Assembly (NCBI RefSeq): GCF_018555685.1 | Contig: NZ_JAFLWW010000003.1 | Coordinates: 372,001 to 436,000, forward strand | Source: Aminobacter anthyllidis | Lineage (GTDB): Bacteria; Pseudomonadota; Alphaproteobacteria; Rhizobiales; Rhizobiaceae | DNA: 64,000 nucleotides | Direction of reading: 5' to 3' | Part shown: positions 19,884 to 31,209 of the stretch, piece by piece | Position numbering within the stretch: the stretch's first letter is position 1 | How the letters are laid out: every line of letters starts with the position of its first letter | The notes under the pieces: model-generated | Told to the model about the DNA's origin: nothing | Databases searched by the model: none | Seen by the model: only the letters and a program-made list of their open reading frames with translations | Made by a program: the position numbers and the translations under genes

Positions 19884-21572
19884 TCAGTTGGCTTGCCGGC
19901 GAAGGAACGCCGGAATCTCCAGCTGGTCGTCTTCCTGAGTCCGTGCCTGCGGTGCCAGGCGGCCGTGCTCGTCGAGCTGTCCGCGGCGCGGCGCGTAGAG
20001 CTGCGATTCCTGGCTGGCCATGCGGCGCTGCTCGGGTGCCGGCTGGCGCAGCTTGGGCTCGCGCGGCTGCGCGGGCTGCAGGCGTGCCGGCTCTTCCTCA
20101 CGGCGGGTCAGGCCGCTGGTCAGGCGCTTGAGCAGGCCCATCGGACCGCGGTCCTCATGATGCTCGGCCGGCTGTGCCTTGGCTTCCACCTCGGCCTTCA
20201 CCATCGGCGGAAAGTCCTCGACGCGCGGCATGCGCGGCTGAACCTGCGCCGGCTGCATCATCTCGCGCTGGGGTGCCACCTGCGGCTGGGCCACCGGCTG
20301 CGGGGTGGGCTGCTGGAACTGCTGCGGCTGGTACTGCTGTGCCTGCGGCTGGGCAGGCGGAGCCGAAAACAGCTTGCTCTGCGGACGGAACTCTTCGCCC
20401 TGCGGAGCGGCGGCACGCGGCTGAGCCATGGCTGCAGCATTGGTTTCGGCAAGGCGGATCGCCTCGGCGACCGGGTCGTTGGTGCGCACTTCCATGCGCG
20501 GCTGTTCGACCGGAGCAGCCTGCACGGCAGGACGGGCCTCGACGGCGCGCGGCGCCGGCTTCGGCGCCTGACGGATGGTCAGCGGTGCCGCAGCCATGTC
20601 GGCTGCCGACTTGTCGATGCCAGTGGCAACCACCGACACGCGAATGACGCCTTCGAGATCTTCGTCGAAGGTGGCGCCCAGGATGATGTTGGCGTCCTGG
20701 TCGACTTCTTCGCGGATGCGGGTCGCGGCTTCGTCAACTTCGAACAGCGTCAGGTCGCGACCGCCAGTGATGGAGATCAGCAGGCCCTTGGCACCCTTCA
20801 TCGAGGTCTCGTCGAGCAGCGGGTTGGCGATCGCTGCTTCGGCAGCAGCCATCGCACGGCCCTCGCCCGAAGCTTCGCCGGTGCCCATCATGGCCTTGCC
20901 CATCTCGCGCATCACCGAACGGACGTCGGCGAAGTCGAGGTTGATCAGGCCTTCCTTGACCATCAGGTCGGTGATGCAGGCGACGCCCGAATAGAGCACC
21001 TGGTCGGCCATGGCGAAGGCGTCCGCGAAGGTCGTCTTGTCATTGGCCAGACGGAACAGGTTCTGGTTGGGGATGACGATCAGCGTGTCGACGCACTTCT
21101 GCAGCTCTTCGATGCCGTAGTCGGCCGTCTTCATGCGGCGCTGGCCTTCGAAGTGGAACGGCTTGGTGACGACACCAACGGTCAGGATGCCCTTTTCGCG
21201 TGCCGCGCGAGCAACGACGGGAGCAGCACCGGTGCCGGTGCCGCCGCCCATGCCGGCGGTGACGAAGCACATGTGGGTGTTCGACAGGTGGTCGATGATC
21301 TCATCGATGCACTCTTCGGCAGCGGCGCGGCCGACTTCCGGCTGCGAACCAGCGCCAAGGCCCTCGGTGACATGCGCGCCGAGCTGGATGAGACGCTCGG
21401 CCTTCGACATGGTGAGTGCCTGGGCATCGGTGTTGGCCACGACGAACTCGACGCCGCGCAGACCAGCAGTGATCATGTTGTTGACGGCATTGCCGCCACC
21501 ACCGCCAACACCGAACACGGTGATGCGGGGCTTGAGCTCGGTGATGTCCGGCTTCTGCAGATTGATCGTCAT
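19884..21572 (-). CDS. ftsZ: cell division protein FtsZ
   Basis: FtsZ (562 aa) is the tubulin-like GTPase that forms the cytokinetic ring. The glycine-rich [12 protein letters not shown] (from residue 22), the tubulin signature [10 protein letters not shown] (109-118) and the T7-loop [11 protein letters not shown] are intact. The globular domain ends near residue 320. A 220-residue, Gln/Pro/Ala-rich disordered linker follows, then the conserved tail [14 protein letters not shown] that binds FtsA and other partners. The length, against about 383 aa in E. coli, is typical of Rhizobiales. It starts 70 bp after ftsA. Confidence 0.98.
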   Translation of the reverse strand: MTINLQKPDITELKPRITVFGVGGGGGNAVNNMITAGLRGVEFVVANTDAQALTMSKAERLIQLGAHVTEGLGAGSQPEVGRAAAEECIDEIIDHLSNTHMCFVTAGMGGGTGTGAAPVVARAAREKGILTVGVVTKPFHFEGQRRMKTADYGIEELQKCVDTLIVIPNQNLFRLANDKTTFADAFAMADQVLYSGVACITDLMVKEGLINLDFADVRSVMREMGKAMMGTGEASGEGRAMAAAEAAIANPLLDETSMKGAKGLLISITGGRDLTLFEVDEAATRIREEVDQDANIILGATFDEDLEGVIRVSVVATGIDKSAADMAAAPLTIRQAPKPAPRAVEARPAVQAAPVEQPRMEVRTNDPVAEAIRLAETNAAAMAQPRAAAPQGEEFRPQSKLFSAPPAQPQAQQYQPQQFQQPTPQPVAQPQVAPQREMMQPAQVQPRMPRVEDFPPMVKAEVEAKAQPAEHHEDRGPMGLLKRLTSGLTRREEEPARLQPAQPREPKLRQPAPEQRRMASQESQLYAPRRGQLDEHGRLAPQARTQEDDQLEIPAFLRRQAN

Positions 21573-21642
21573 AGTCCTCGTCCTTTTTGCCTTTCGAACC
21601 GCTTCGCCGTGCGGCCGTTTATGGGGCTGCCCCCGTCAATTC

Positions 21643-22953
21643 CTAAAAACTGTCTCTCAACCACTGACTCATGCGATGCAGTTTTCCGCCAGTTCCCGTT
21701 GCCCTGTAACGGGAAATCCCTTTCGCAGACTGGCTCTCGATGCCAGCCATCTGCGGGTAGATGAGAAGCCCGACGGCGGTCGCGAAAGCCGGCCCCTTGG
21801 CCGCCTCCGGCAGACCTGCCACGCCGAGCGGGCGGCCGATGCGCACATTGCGGCCGAGAATGCGACGTGCTGCCTCGGGCAGCCCGACGAGCTGGCTGGC
21901 GCCGCCGGTCAGAACGACGCGCTTGCCAACGGCGTTGCCATAACCCGACTTGTTGAGCCGGTCGCGCAGCAGTTCCAGCGTCTCGTCGATGCGGGCTCGG
22001 ATGATGCGGGTCATCACCGAGCGCGGGATCTGCAGCGGCACTTCATTGTCGTCGACGCCGATCGGCTGGATGCTGATCAGGTCGCGGTCGTCGGTGCTGC
22101 CTGGCAGCGCCGAACCGTGCATGACCTTGAGCCGCTCGGCATCGTCGAGACACGTCGACAGGCCCTTGGCCATGTCCATGGTGACGTGGTTGCCGCCAAC
22201 GGGAATCGCGTCGGCGTGAACGAAGCGGCCCTCGGAGAAGACCGAAAGCGTCGTGGTGCCGCCGCCCATGTCGATGCAGGCAGCCCCCATTTCGAGCTCG
22301 TCGTCGACGAGCGCGGCGAGGCCACTGGCGTACGGCGTTGCAACCATGTGCTCGACCGACAAATGCGAGCGGTTGATGCAGAGCTCGAGATTGCGCATCG
22401 GCGCCGAATCGCCGGTCAGCACATGCATGTCGACGCCAAGCGTGTCGCCGACCATGCGGCGCGGATCGCGCACGCCACGCTCGGCGTCGAGCGAAAAGGC
22501 AACTGGCAGCGAGTGGATGACGTCGCGTTCGGCCCTGAGCGCCTGCTTGGCGCCGGCGGCCAGAACGCGTTGGACATCTGCTTCCTCGACCTCATGGCCG
22601 CCGAGATTGATCGTCGCCGAGAACGACTCGCTCTTGATGCGCCCAGCAGACAGGTTGACGATCAGTGAGTCTGCGGTCAGTCCGGCCATGCGCTCAGCCG
22701 CATCGACGGCGAGCCGGATGGCGTGCTCGGCGCGGTCGAGATCGACAACCACGCCCGACTTCACACCCTGAGATTTCTGATGGCCGATGCCGATGACCTG
22801 CGCCTGATGGGTGCGGCCCTTGAGCAGCTGGCTGCCTTCGGCCGGCTTCATCTTGGCGACGACGCAGCAGACCTTGTTCGAACCGACATCGAGCACCGTG
22901 AGGATGCCCGAGCGACGCGAGACCGGATCTTTTTGACCGCCAAGCCAGCTCAT
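21643..22953 (-). CDS. ftsA: cell division protein FtsA
   Basis: FtsA (436 aa) is an actin-fold ATPase that tethers FtsZ to the membrane and recruits later division proteins. Visible elements are VLDVGSNKVCCVVAKM (phosphate 1), the 1C domain, CIDMGGGTTTLSVFSEG (phosphate 2) and VVLTGGASQLVGLPEAA (adenosine motif). The C-terminal amphipathic helix KLHRMSQWLRDSF is the membrane anchor. Its start overlaps the ftsQ stop by 4 nt. Confidence 0.97.
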   Translation of the reverse strand: MSWLGGQKDPVSRRSGILTVLDVGSNKVCCVVAKMKPAEGSQLLKGRTHQAQVIGIGHQKSQGVKSGVVVDLDRAEHAIRLAVDAAERMAGLTADSLIVNLSAGRIKSESFSATINLGGHEVEEADVQRVLAAGAKQALRAERDVIHSLPVAFSLDAERGVRDPRRMVGDTLGVDMHVLTGDSAPMRNLELCINRSHLSVEHMVATPYASGLAALVDDELEMGAACIDMGGGTTTLSVFSEGRFVHADAIPVGGNHVTMDMAKGLSTCLDDAERLKVMHGSALPGSTDDRDLISIQPIGVDDNEVPLQIPRSVMTRIIRARIDETLELLRDRLNKSGYGNAVGKRVVLTGGASQLVGLPEAARRILGRNVRIGRPLGVAGLPEAAKGPAFATAVGLLIYPQMAGIESQSAKGISRYRATGTGGKLHRMSQWLRDSF

Positions 22954-23891
22954 ATTCTCTTCTCCACCTTCGCCTTGACGGCCTTCGGCTTGGTGTTCAG
23001 CGCAGCCGCGCGACGCTCGACCGCTTCCGGCGTGAGCTGCACCACCAGCCGGTCGCCGAAGCGCATGTCCACGGCGGAGATGTCGCGCGTCAAAAGCGCA
23101 TTCTCGCGGTCGAGATCAGCAAGGTCGGCAAGCGCTGCATCGACCTGATTCTCGGGCAGCTTGACGGTGATTCCATTGTCGAGGCGCAGATCCCAGCGCC
23201 GCTCACCGACGCGGATATAGCCTTTCACGCGCGACGCCAGCTCGGGGAACGCCTGGACCCTGGCGACGAAGTCGGCAGCGCGGTCGGCGGCACCAAAACC
23301 GATGACCAGCGGCAACCCGACCTGGCGCCCGCCAGTGTAAGGCGCAATGATCTTGCCATCCTTTTCAACGACGCTGAGCTGGCTGCCATGCTGCCAGATG
23401 GCGAATGCATCGCGCTCGTCGACGCGAACCTCGATCGTGTCGGGATAGACCTTGCGCACGGCTGCATCGCGAACCCAGGGCAGGCTGACGATGCGCTCGC
23501 GCGCTTCTTCCGGATTGAAGCCGACAAGCGAAGTCCAGCCGTCGAGTTCGAGCTTGTCGAGAATGTCGATCTCGGAGGTTTCGCGGTTGCCCGAGACCTT
23601 GATCTGGTCGACGGCAAAACCGCTGCGGGCAGTCACGCCCTGGACAAGCGCCGGGAAATGACCACCGAGATAAGCGCCATAGAGCGAGCTTGCGGCAAGG
23701 AACGACGCCGTCAGCATCGACGCAGCATAGGGCGGAGGAGTGAACTCCCCACGCCCGAAGCGCGACAACATGCGAACCGGCTTGCGCAGCAGCCGCGGCA
23801 GCACGAAATGCTCCGCGGACAAGGACAGCCCGAAGACGCGCGGCGCAGCGCCACCCATCCTTCTGTTCTGTCCCGATCTCAACGCAAACAC
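22950..23891 (-). CDS. ftsQ: cell division protein FtsQ
   Basis: FtsQ (313 aa) links the cytosolic ring to FtsB/FtsL and the septal synthase. A basic cytosolic N-terminus (1-60) precedes one membrane segment ([19 protein letters not shown]), then a POTRA domain ([20 protein letters not shown] to VERRVDER-type strands, here [15 protein letters not shown]) and the FtsQ beta domain. I chose the GTG at 23891: GGAGG lies 8-12 nt upstream, and the resulting start ([11 protein letters not shown]) overlaps the end of ddl by 13 nt. A TTG at 23912 and an ATG at 23858 are weaker alternatives. Confidence 0.93.
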   Translation of the reverse strand: MFALRSGQNRRMGGAAPRVFGLSLSAEHFVLPRLLRKPVRMLSRFGRGEFTPPPYAASMLTASFLAASSLYGAYLGGHFPALVQGVTARSGFAVDQIKVSGNRETSEIDILDKLELDGWTSLVGFNPEEARERIVSLPWVRDAAVRKVYPDTIEVRVDERDAFAIWQHGSQLSVVEKDGKIIAPYTGGRQVGLPLVIGFGAADRAADFVARVQAFPELASRVKGYIRVGERRWDLRLDNGITVKLPENQVDAALADLADLDRENALLTRDISAVDMRFGDRLVVQLTPEAVERRAAALNTKPKAVKAKVEKRI

Positions 23892-24805
23892 GAAGCGTCC
23901 TCCACCATCCAACTCAACAACTCACCAAACGAATGCCCGGCTTGGGCAGCAATCTCAGGCACCAGCGACGTCGGCGTCATGCCGGGTTGCGTGTTGACCT
24001 CCAGCCAGACGACCTCTCCATTTTCGGAATGGCGGTCGTCGTACCGGAAGTCAGACCGGGAGACGCCCCGGCACCCGATCGCTTGGTGAGCCTTAAGCGC
24101 CAGTGTTTGTATTTTTTGGTAAATATTCGGTGAAACTTTCGCGGGGCATTCGTGCTTTGATCCGCCAGCGACATATTTTGAATCATAATCGTAGAAGGCA
24201 TGCCCGGTCGGGATGATCTCGCAGACTCCAAGCGCGACATCGCCCATGACGGCGCAGGTCAGTTCGCGTCCGTGAATGAAGCGCTCGACCATCACTGTGT
24301 TGCCGTAGCGCCACTCCGACGAGGAGATGACCTGCGGCGGATGGGACTGGTCTTCCTTGACGATGACCACACCGAAGCTCGAACCTTCAGACACCGGCTT
24401 GACCACGTAAGGCGGCTTCATCGGGTGCTGGTTGCCGATCGCGAAACGGTCGAGAACGCGCGATTCCGCAATCGGGATACCGGCGGCCTTCGCCACCTTC
24501 TTCGACTGCTCCTTGTTCATCGCCAGCGCCGAAGCCAGCACACCCGAATGCGTGTAGGGGATGCCGAGATATTCGAGGATGCCCTGGATGGTGCCGTCTT
24601 CGCCAAAGGGGCCATGAAGCGCATTGAATGCGACATCCGGCTTGAGCGCCGAAAGCACAGCGCCGACATCGCGATCGACATCGACGCGGGTGACCTGGTA
24701 GCCGACCTGCTCGAGCGCCTCGGCGCAGGCATTGCCAGACGACAGGGACACAGGCCGCTCGGACGAAAACCCGCCCAACAGTACAGCGACGTGCTTTGAC
24801 TTCAT
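23879..24805 (-). CDS. ddl: D-alanine--D-alanine ligase
   Basis: Ddl (308 aa, DdlB type) makes the D-Ala-D-Ala dipeptide used by MurF. The ATP-grasp fold shows [22 protein letters not shown], the [35 protein letters not shown] block, [15 protein letters not shown], and the metal site [20 protein letters not shown]. It is the first gene after the murB terminator and the 348-bp gap, so it probably begins the ddl-ftsQ-ftsA-ftsZ transcript. Its 3' end overlaps ftsQ. Confidence 0.97.
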   Translation of the reverse strand: MKSKHVAVLLGGFSSERPVSLSSGNACAEALEQVGYQVTRVDVDRDVGAVLSALKPDVAFNALHGPFGEDGTIQGILEYLGIPYTHSGVLASALAMNKEQSKKVAKAAGIPIAESRVLDRFAIGNQHPMKPPYVVKPVSEGSSFGVVIVKEDQSHPPQVISSSEWRYGNTVMVERFIHGRELTCAVMGDVALGVCEIIPTGHAFYDYDSKYVAGGSKHECPAKVSPNIYQKIQTLALKAHQAIGCRGVSRSDFRYDDRHSENGEVVWLEVNTQPGMTPTSLVPEIAAQAGHSFGELLSWMVEDASCLR

Positions 24806-24823
24806 CCCCTGCTATCCCCTCTC

Positions 24824-24961
24824 GACTCGGACACAACGCCTTGTTTCCAAAGACTAAATAAGATCGCCCCGGAAGTTGGACCTCCGGTTGGAAACGCGGG
24901 CTACGCGTCACGCGACTCAAATCAGGAAACGCTTTAGGTCAGAGAATCAGAGACTTGATTC
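24824..24961 (-). promoter_or_regulatory. ddl upstream region with four GANTC (CcrM-type) sites
   Basis: GANTC sites lie at 24824-24828, 24914-24918, 24944-24948 and 24957-24961. The last two form the arms of a short palindrome (GAATCA and TGATTC, 24944-24961). GANTC is the target of the cell-cycle methyltransferase CcrM in alphaproteobacteria and, with GcrA, affects division genes in Caulobacter. The stretch directly precedes ddl-ftsQAZ. No -35/-10 pair was defined with confidence, and no open reading frame of note lies here. Confidence 0.4.
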
Positions 24962-25062
24962 CGTGGCAAGAGCCGATTGGAATTCGTTGCGATTTCATGA
25001 CCAATGCGGCTTCCGATGACCTGCAGGATGACCACAGGAAACGGCGGAATTCAGGTCGCAAA

Positions 25063-25092
25063 AAGGCCCCGGCGAGGATGCGCCGAGGCCTT
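25063..25092 (-). terminator. rho-independent terminator of murB
   Basis: A 12-bp stem with one G-U pair (25063-25074 with 25081-25092) closes a 6-nt loop. On the minus strand TTTTT follows, if the last stem T residues are included. It lies about 60 bp after the murB stop and separates the mraZ-to-murB genes from ddl-ftsQAZ. Confidence 0.75.
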
Positions 25093-25153
25093 GATAAGAT
25101 CGCCGCAAACATGGTTTTGATACGTCGCGGCTGGTCTGCTGGAACCGCCAGTT

Positions 25154-26119
25154 CTAGAGCAATTGCCCAAGGAACTCCTGCACTTCGTGGCCGGGCTTGA
25201 AGTGTCCGATGCGCTTGATTTCCCAGTGCAGGCGGATGCCGGAATTTTCCAGCACGCGGCTGCGCACCGTCTCGCCGAGATACTCCAGGTCGTAGCCGGT
25301 GGCATTGCCGGTGTTGATCATGAAGTTGCAATGCAGCGGCGACATCTGAGCACCGCCGATCATCAGCCCGCGGCAGCCGGCATTGTCGATTTCCTTCCAG
25401 GCCGAAGTGCCTTCGGGATTCTTGAAGGTCGAGCCGCCAGTTTTTTCGCGGATCGGCTGCACCGTTTCGCGATGATGCTGGACCGCATCCATCGCCGCCT
25501 TGATGGCATCCTTGTCCTCGGCATACCCCTCGAAGGTCGCCGAGGTGAAGATCAGGTCCGCATCGGCGGATGAGTGGCGATAGGCATAGCCCATGTCGGC
25601 GTTGGACAGCACATGCAGGTTGCCCTGGCGGTCGAGGGCACGAACCTCGACGACCCGCTCCCGCGTCTCGACGCCGTTGGCGCCCGCATTCATGCGCAGC
25701 GCCCCGCCGATTGCACCGGGAATGCCGTGATAGAAATGGAAGCCGCCAATGCCACAGTCATGGGCAAGCGCTGCCACACGCTTGTCTGGCGTTGCCGCAC
25801 CCGCCTTGATTCCGGTTGGCGAGATGGCCTCGGCCTCGCCGAAGCCTTTTGCCGACAGCCGCACGACAAAGCCAGGAATACCGCCCTCGCGCACCAGAAG
25901 ATTGGAGCCGATACCGACGACCATCACCGGGATTTCTTCCGGCACGGCCTTCAGGAAAGCAGCAAGATCTTCCTCGTCGGCCGGCTGGAACAGCGCCTGG
26001 GCCAGGCCACCGGCGCGGAACCAGGTGATCTTTTCCATCTCGGCACTGGGCGTGATCCGCCCGCGCAGGCCGGAAAGGCGATCGCCGAGCTTTGCTATGA
26101 GCGCCTCGCCTCCGATCAC
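25154..26119 (-). CDS. murB: UDP-N-acetylenolpyruvoylglucosamine reductase
   Basis: MurB (321 aa, type II) is an FAD- and NADPH-dependent enzyme making UDP-N-acetylmuramate in the cytosol. The FAD-binding core shows [38 protein letters not shown] and [18 protein letters not shown]. The substrate domain shows [12 protein letters not shown] and [25 protein letters not shown] chose the GTG at 26119 because it forms a GTGA overlap with the murC stop. The frame is open to 26542, but that part is antisense to nothing real: it is an alternative frame of murC. Confidence 0.95.
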   Translation of the reverse strand: MIGGEALIAKLGDRLSGLRGRITPSAEMEKITWFRAGGLAQALFQPADEEDLAAFLKAVPEEIPVMVVGIGSNLLVREGGIPGFVVRLSAKGFGEAEAISPTGIKAGAATPDKRVAALAHDCGIGGFHFYHGIPGAIGGALRMNAGANGVETRERVVEVRALDRQGNLHVLSNADMGYAYRHSSADADLIFTSATFEGYAEDKDAIKAAMDAVQHHRETVQPIREKTGGSTFKNPEGTSAWKEIDNAGCRGLMIGGAQMSPLHCNFMINTGNATGYDLEYLGETVRSRVLENSGIRLHWEIKRIGHFKPGHEVQEFLGQLL

Positions 26120-27522
26120 GATCCGCCCCCGGCAAGTTCTCCCGGCAATGCGTAAGCCCATTGGGTGATGTTGCCGGCGCCAAGGAAGACGACGAAGTCG
26201 CCCGGCTTGGCGAGTTCGCGCACGATCGGCGCGATCGCTGCCGGTCCTTCGATATGGCGAGCATCGCGATGGCCGCCGGCGCGGATGCGCGCGGTCAGAG
26301 CCTCGGAATTGACACCCTCGATCTGATCTTCGCCGGCCGTATAGACCGGTGCGACCATAACCGTATCGGCGTCGTTGAAGCAGGCCGAGAAATCGTCGAA
26401 CAGGTCGCGCAGGCGGGTGAAGCGGTGCGGCTGGGCAATGGCGATGACGCGGCCCTTGGTGGCCTCGCGCGCGGCACTGAGCACCGCCTTGATCTCGACC
26501 GGATGGTGGCCGTAGTCGTCGAACACCTCGACGCCGTTCCACGAACCGGTGTGGGTGAAGCGGCGCTTGACGCCGCCGAAGGCCGACAGGCCGCGCTTGA
26601 CCGCTTCGGGCGTAATACCGAGTTCGGTGGCGACTGCGATGGCCGCGGTGGCATTCGAGACGTTGTGGCGGCCTGGCATCGGCAGGCGCAGGCCCTCAAT
26701 GGTGGTCGACGATGCCGACTTGCGGTTGCGGATGACCACGTCGAAGACCGACACGGCCCCGTCCATGTGGTGGTTGGTGAAGCGCACGTCGGCCTGGGCG
26801 TTTTCGCCATAGGTGATGACGCGGCGGTCCTCGATGTGGCTGACCAGCGCCTGCACTTCGGGATGGTCGGTGCACATCACGCCGAAGCCGTAGAACGGCA
26901 CGTTCTCGACAAACTGGCGGAACGCCTCGCGCACCTTGTCGAAGGTGCCGTAGTGGTCGAGGTGTTCGGGATCGATGTTGGTGACGACAGCGACATCGGC
27001 CGGCAGCTTGAGGAAGGTGCCGTCGCTCTCGTCGGCTTCGACCACCATCCACTCGCCCTCGCCCATGCGCGCGTTGGTGCCGTAGGCATTGATGATGCCG
27101 CCATTGATGACGGTCGGGTCGAGCCCGCCGGCGTCGAGCAGCGTCGCCACCATCGAGGTGGTCGTCGTCTTGCCGTGCGTGCCGCCGATCGCGACCGCAT
27201 TGCGGAAGCGCATGAGCTCGGCCAGCATCTCTGCGCGGCGCACGACCGGCAGCAATTTTTCGCGCGCGGCCATGAGCTCGGGATTGGTTTTCTTGATCGC
27301 GGTCGAAACGACGATGACTTCGGCATCGCCCAGGTTCTCGGCCTTGTGGCCGACGAAGCACTCGATGCCCTTGTCGCGCAGGCGCTGCACATTGGCGCTC
27401 TCGGCCTGGTCGGAGCCCTGCACCTTGTAGCCGAGATTGTGCAGCACCTCGGCGATGCCGCTCATGCCGATGCCGCCAATGCCGATGAAATGCACGAGGC
27501 CGATGGTATGCGGCATCTTCAT
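26116..27522 (-). CDS. murC: UDP-N-acetylmuramate--L-alanine ligase
   Basis: MurC (468 aa) adds L-Ala to UDP-MurNAc. The N-terminal domain shows [22 protein letters not shown], the central ATPase [20 protein letters not shown], and the C-terminal domain [29 protein letters not shown], including the DDYGHHP motif specific to MurC/Mpl. It overlaps murG and murB by 4 nt each, so it lies inside a tightly coupled operon. Confidence 0.98.
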   Translation of the reverse strand: MKMPHTIGLVHFIGIGGIGMSGIAEVLHNLGYKVQGSDQAESANVQRLRDKGIECFVGHKAENLGDAEVIVVSTAIKKTNPELMAAREKLLPVVRRAEMLAELMRFRNAVAIGGTHGKTTTTSMVATLLDAGGLDPTVINGGIINAYGTNARMGEGEWMVVEADESDGTFLKLPADVAVVTNIDPEHLDHYGTFDKVREAFRQFVENVPFYGFGVMCTDHPEVQALVSHIEDRRVITYGENAQADVRFTNHHMDGAVSVFDVVIRNRKSASSTTIEGLRLPMPGRHNVSNATAAIAVATELGITPEAVKRGLSAFGGVKRRFTHTGSWNGVEVFDDYGHHPVEIKAVLSAAREATKGRVIAIAQPHRFTRLRDLFDDFSACFNDADTVMVAPVYTAGEDQIEGVNSEALTARIRAGGHRDARHIEGPAAIAPIVRELAKPGDFVVFLGAGNITQWAYALPGELAGGGS

Positions 27523-28646
27523 GAGCGCATTCCTTTCTTGAAATCCGAAACTGGTATTTTGGACGCAATAGCCTCTGCGAGGTCGGCGAGCAACCGTGTG
27601 GCATCCGCTTTGCCGACTGACCTGGCGGCAGCCGCCATCGTCTCAAGCCGCCCCGGATCGTTCATCGCACCGCCGACGAGCTCGGCAATGCGCTCTGGTG
27701 AAAGCGTCGCCTGCGGATGCACTTCGCCCCCGCCCGCGGCCGCCAGACGAGCGGCATTGGCAGCCTGGTCGTGGTCAAGCGCATATGGATACGGCACCAG
27801 CAAAGCCGGGCGGCCGATGACGGCGATCTCGGAGACTGTCGAAGCGCCCGAGCGCGAAATCACCAGATGCGCGGCCGCCATGCGCTGCGCCATGTCGGTG
27901 AAAAACGGCGAAACGTCGGCCGCGATGCCGAGTTTCGTATAAGCCGCCTTGACCTTGTCGGCATCCTCGGCGCGTGCCTGCTGGGTGATGCGCAGGCGCT
28001 TGCGCTGCGTTTCGCTCAACAGCGCGATAGCGCCGGGAACCGCATCGGAAAAGAACTGCGCGCCCTGGCTGCCGCCGAAGACGAGAAGGTTGAACAGATC
28101 CGAACCAGTCGACGCCACATAAGGCGTTTTCGACGCTTCGATGACCGCCGGCCGCACCGGATTGCCCGTGACAACCACCTTGGCGCTGTTGGCGCCCGAA
28201 TTCTCCGGCAGAAAGCCGCCGGCGATCGCATCCACCCTTGAACCCAGCGCCTTGTTGGCGCGGCCCATGACGGCGTTCTGCTCATGCACCATCGACGGTA
28301 CGCCACGGCGCGTCGCGGCATAGAGCGGCGGCAGCGTCGGGTAGCCGCCGAAGCCGATGACAACCGATGGCTTGATCCTGGCGATCACCTGCGAGGCCTG
28401 GCGGACGCCGCGCCAGATGCTCCAGAATGCACGCAACAGCGCAATCGGGTTTTTCGAGCCGATGGTGGACGACGAAATCGGATGAATGGCGACCGCTGGG
28501 AACTTGCCGGCGAAACGTTCGGCGCGGTCGTCGGTGGCGAGATGCACCTGCCAGCCGCGCGCGGTCAGTTCATGCGCCAGCGCCTCGGCCGGAAAAAGAT
28601 GGCCGCCGGTCCCGCCGGCGGCAAGCATGACAGTTCCCTTGGCCAT
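27519..28646 (-). CDS. murG: undecaprenyl-PP-MurNAc-pentapeptide-UDPGlcNAc GlcNAc transferase
   Basis: MurG (375 aa) adds GlcNAc to lipid I to form lipid II on the inner face of the membrane. The GT-B fold shows the N-terminal loop [20 protein letters not shown], the acceptor loop [15 protein letters not shown], the [14 protein letters not shown] block, and the donor site [18 protein letters not shown] with [25 protein letters not shown]. It starts 1 bp after ftsW and overlaps murC by 4 nt. Confidence 0.98.
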   Translation of the reverse strand: MAKGTVMLAAGGTGGHLFPAEALAHELTARGWQVHLATDDRAERFAGKFPAVAIHPISSSTIGSKNPIALLRAFWSIWRGVRQASQVIARIKPSVVIGFGGYPTLPPLYAATRRGVPSMVHEQNAVMGRANKALGSRVDAIAGGFLPENSGANSAKVVVTGNPVRPAVIEASKTPYVASTGSDLFNLLVFGGSQGAQFFSDAVPGAIALLSETQRKRLRITQQARAEDADKVKAAYTKLGIAADVSPFFTDMAQRMAAAHLVISRSGASTVSEIAVIGRPALLVPYPYALDHDQAANAARLAAAGGGEVHPQATLSPERIAELVGGAMNDPGRLETMAAAARSVGKADATRLLADLAEAIASKIPVSDFKKGMRS

Positions 28647-28647
28647 G

Positions 28648-29802
28648 TTATTCCGCCGGGACTGCGTGCCGCTGCATGGCGGAGAAACCTGTCGGCCTGA
28701 GCTTCTCGGGCTTCTTGCGGGTCAGCGCCAGCACCATGCCCATCGAAATCGCGATCGCGATCAGCGACGAGCCGCCATAGGAGATGAACGGCAGCGTCAT
28801 GCCCTTGGCGGGCATCAGCTGCAGGTTCACGCCCATGTTGATGACCGACTGGAAGCCGAACACGACGACAAGGCCGGCCACTGCGTAGCGGGTGAAATCG
28901 TCATGCTCCTTGAGTGCGGTGCGCAGGCCGCGCAGCACGATGAAGGCAAAGATCGCCATGATGGCCAGGCACAGGATGATGCCGAACTCTTCGCCCGCGA
29001 CCGAGAAGATGAAGTCGGCGTGGCTGTCGGGAATGATCCGCTTTACGACCCCCTCGCCCGGTCCGACGCCGAACCAGCCGCCGTTGATGATGGCGTCTCG
29101 GCCCATGTCGACCTGGAAGGTGTCGCCTTCGCCGGTCAGGAAACGGTCGATGCGGCCGGCGACGTGCGGGAAGATGGTGTAGGCGGCAAACAGGCCGCCC
29201 ACAGCGGTACAACCGAGCGCGATGATCCAGAACCACGACATGCCGGCCATGAAGAACATCACGCCCCAGGTGCCCAGCACCAGCATCGTCTGGCCGAGGT
29301 CGGGCTGCGCCACGAGCAACGCAACGACGAGGCCGAGCAGGATCATGGCAAACAGGTTGCCCGGAATTTCGGGCTGGCGATCATGTTCGGCAAACAGCCA
29401 GGCGCAGATGACGACGAAGGCTGGCTTGAGGAATTCCGACGGCTGGATCGAGACCCCGGCCAGCGACAGCCAGCGCCGCGCGCCCTTGACCTCGACGCCA
29501 ATGAACAGCACCGCCACCATCATCACCAGCATGACGCACAGCATCACCAGCGCCATGCGCCTGATCTGGCGGACTTCAAGGAATGACACGGCGATCATCA
29601 CCACCAGCGCCGGGATGGTGAAGATGATCTGGCGTGTCGCGAAATGGAAACTGCCGAGACCGATGCGCTCGGCAACCGCCGGGCTTGCGGCGAATGAAAG
29701 CACGATGCCCAGTCCCATCAGCGACAGGAATGCCGCGAGGAACCAGCGATCGACCGTCCACCACCACAGGGCGACGGGACTTCTGTCGAGACGGCTGGCC
29801 AT
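28648..29802 (-). CDS. ftsW: septal peptidoglycan glycosyltransferase FtsW
   Basis: FtsW (384 aa) is a SEDS-family inner-membrane protein with about ten membrane segments that polymerises lipid II with FtsI. Family blocks are [48 protein letters not shown], the large loop with [16 protein letters not shown] and [19 protein letters not shown], and [20 protein letters not shown]. The catalytic Asp corresponds to the one in the SHAD region's neighbouring loop and cannot be fixed without alignment. It overlaps murD by 1 nt. Confidence 0.97.
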   Translation of the reverse strand: MASRLDRSPVALWWWTVDRWFLAAFLSLMGLGIVLSFAASPAVAERIGLGSFHFATRQIIFTIPALVVMIAVSFLEVRQIRRMALVMLCVMLVMMVAVLFIGVEVKGARRWLSLAGVSIQPSEFLKPAFVVICAWLFAEHDRQPEIPGNLFAMILLGLVVALLVAQPDLGQTMLVLGTWGVMFFMAGMSWFWIIALGCTAVGGLFAAYTIFPHVAGRIDRFLTGEGDTFQVDMGRDAIINGGWFGVGPGEGVVKRIIPDSHADFIFSVAGEEFGIILCLAIMAIFAFIVLRGLRTALKEHDDFTRYAVAGLVVVFGFQSVINMGVNLQLMPAKGMTLPFISYGGSSLIAIAISMGMVLALTRKKPEKLRPTGFSAMQRHAVPAE

Positions 29803-31202
29803 TATCTTGCCCCTCCGATAGCGCTGACGCCATCAATAGCATTCACAGCTTGCCTGAAGGCTTCGCCGCGAATCTCGAAATTCTTGAACTGGTCGAAGCT
29901 GGCGCAGGCCGGCGACAGCAGCACCACCGCCTCGCTCGAGTCGTCCTTGGCTGCATCCTCGGCGGCATGCTCGACCGCGGCTGCAAGCGTGCCCGAAATC
30001 TCGTAAGGAACAGCCTCGCCCAGCGTGGCGGAGAACGCAGGAGCGGCCTCGCCGATCAGATAGGCGCGGGCGATGCGCGGAAACAGGCTGCGCAGCGGCT
30101 CGATGCCGCCTTCCTTGGGCAGGCCGCCGGCGATCCAGTAGATGCGCGGGAAGCTCGACAAAGCTGGGGCCGCGGCGTCGGCGTTGGTTGCCTTGGAATC
30201 GTTGATGAACAGCACATGCCCCTTGCGGCCGACCTGCTCCATGCGATGTTCGAGGCCGGGGAAGCTTTCGAGCCCGGCCTGGATCTCGCCGAGGTCGAGC
30301 CCGACCTTGAGACAGGCAGCGACCGCCGCAAGCGCGTTCTGGGCGTTATGCTGGCCGCGCAGCGAACCGATGCCTTCAAGGAAGGCGATGCGGCTGTAGC
30401 GGCCGTCGATGGCTTCCATCAGGTCGGAGCCGTCGGCGAAATAGCCGTCTGTCAGGGGCAGCCGCTTCGATATGCGCACGACCTGCTTGCCGACCCGCTC
30501 AAGCCGATCGGCGATCTGGGCGCAATAGATGTCGTCGACGCCGATGATGGCGGTGTCGCTGCCGGCGACCAGGCGCTCCTTGATCGTCGCGTAATGCTGC
30601 ATGGTGCCGTGGCGATCGAGATGGTCGGGCGTCAGGTTGAGCAGCACGCCGGCCGTCGGGTTGATCGAGGGCGCGAGGTCGATCTGGTAGGACGAGCACT
30701 CGACGACATAGTGGCGGTCGGCTTCAGGCGGATCGAGCGTCATGACGGCGCGGCCGATGTTGCCGCCCATCTGCGTGTCGCGGCCCGCCGAATTCAGGAT
30801 ATGGGCCGTCAGCGCCGTGGTCGTCGACTTGCCGTTGGTGCCGGTAATGGCGATGAACGGTGCCGTCGGCGCAGTTGCAATGCGCTCGCGTGCGAACAGC
30901 TCGATGTCGCCGATGATCTCGACGCCGGCACCGCGTGCCAGCTCCACCGTCCAGTGCGGCTTGGGATGCGTCAGCGGCACGCCAGGCGACAGCACGAAGG
31001 ACGAAATGCCGGCCCAGTCGGCGCCGCGCAGGTCGCCGGTCGCAATCCCCTCGCCGGCGGCCCGGGCGACGCTTTCGGGATTGTCGTCCCAGGCGAGCAC
31101 GTCCGCCCCGCCCTCCGCGAGCGCGCGCGCAGTGGCTATCCCCGAGCCGCCAAGGCCGAAGAGCGCCACTCGCTTTCCCTGAAATGACGTCGCGGGGATC
31201 AT
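29802..31202 (-). CDS. murD: UDP-N-acetylmuramoylalanine--D-glutamate ligase
   Basis: MurD (466 aa) adds D-Glu to UDP-MurNAc-L-Ala. The N-terminal domain shows [24 protein letters not shown], the ATPase [18 protein letters not shown], then [34 protein letters not shown] and the C-terminal [17 protein letters not shown]. Order, motifs and length match the family. It lies 7 bp after mraY and overlaps ftsW by a single base. Confidence 0.98.
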   Translation of the reverse strand: MIPATSFQGKRVALFGLGGSGIATARALAEGGADVLAWDDNPESVARAAGEGIATGDLRGADWAGISSFVLSPGVPLTHPKPHWTVELARGAGVEIIGDIELFARERIATAPTAPFIAITGTNGKSTTTALTAHILNSAGRDTQMGGNIGRAVMTLDPPEADRHYVVECSSYQIDLAPSINPTAGVLLNLTPDHLDRHGTMQHYATIKERLVAGSDTAIIGVDDIYCAQIADRLERVGKQVVRISKRLPLTDGYFADGSDLMEAIDGRYSRIAFLEGIGSLRGQHNAQNALAAVAACLKVGLDLGEIQAGLESFPGLEHRMEQVGRKGHVLFINDSKATNADAAAPALSSFPRIYWIAGGLPKEGGIEPLRSLFPRIARAYLIGEAAPAFSATLGEAVPYEISGTLAAAVEHAAEDAAKDDSSEAVVLLSPACASFDQFKNFEIRGEAFRQAVNAIDGVSAIGGAR

Positions 31203-31209
31203 AAAGGCC

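Noticed and set aside
19863-21764. 633-aa open frame on the plus strand
   Set aside because: It lies antisense to ftsZ and its terminator; Leu/Arg/His-rich translation with no family resemblance.
25154-26542. 462-aa reading of murB
   Set aside because: The upstream part is an alternative frame of murC. The GTG at 26119 forms a GTGA overlap with the murC stop and gives normal MurB length.
26161-27942. 593-aa open frame on the plus strand
   Set aside because: It is antisense to murC and the end of murG, both of which have full motif sets.
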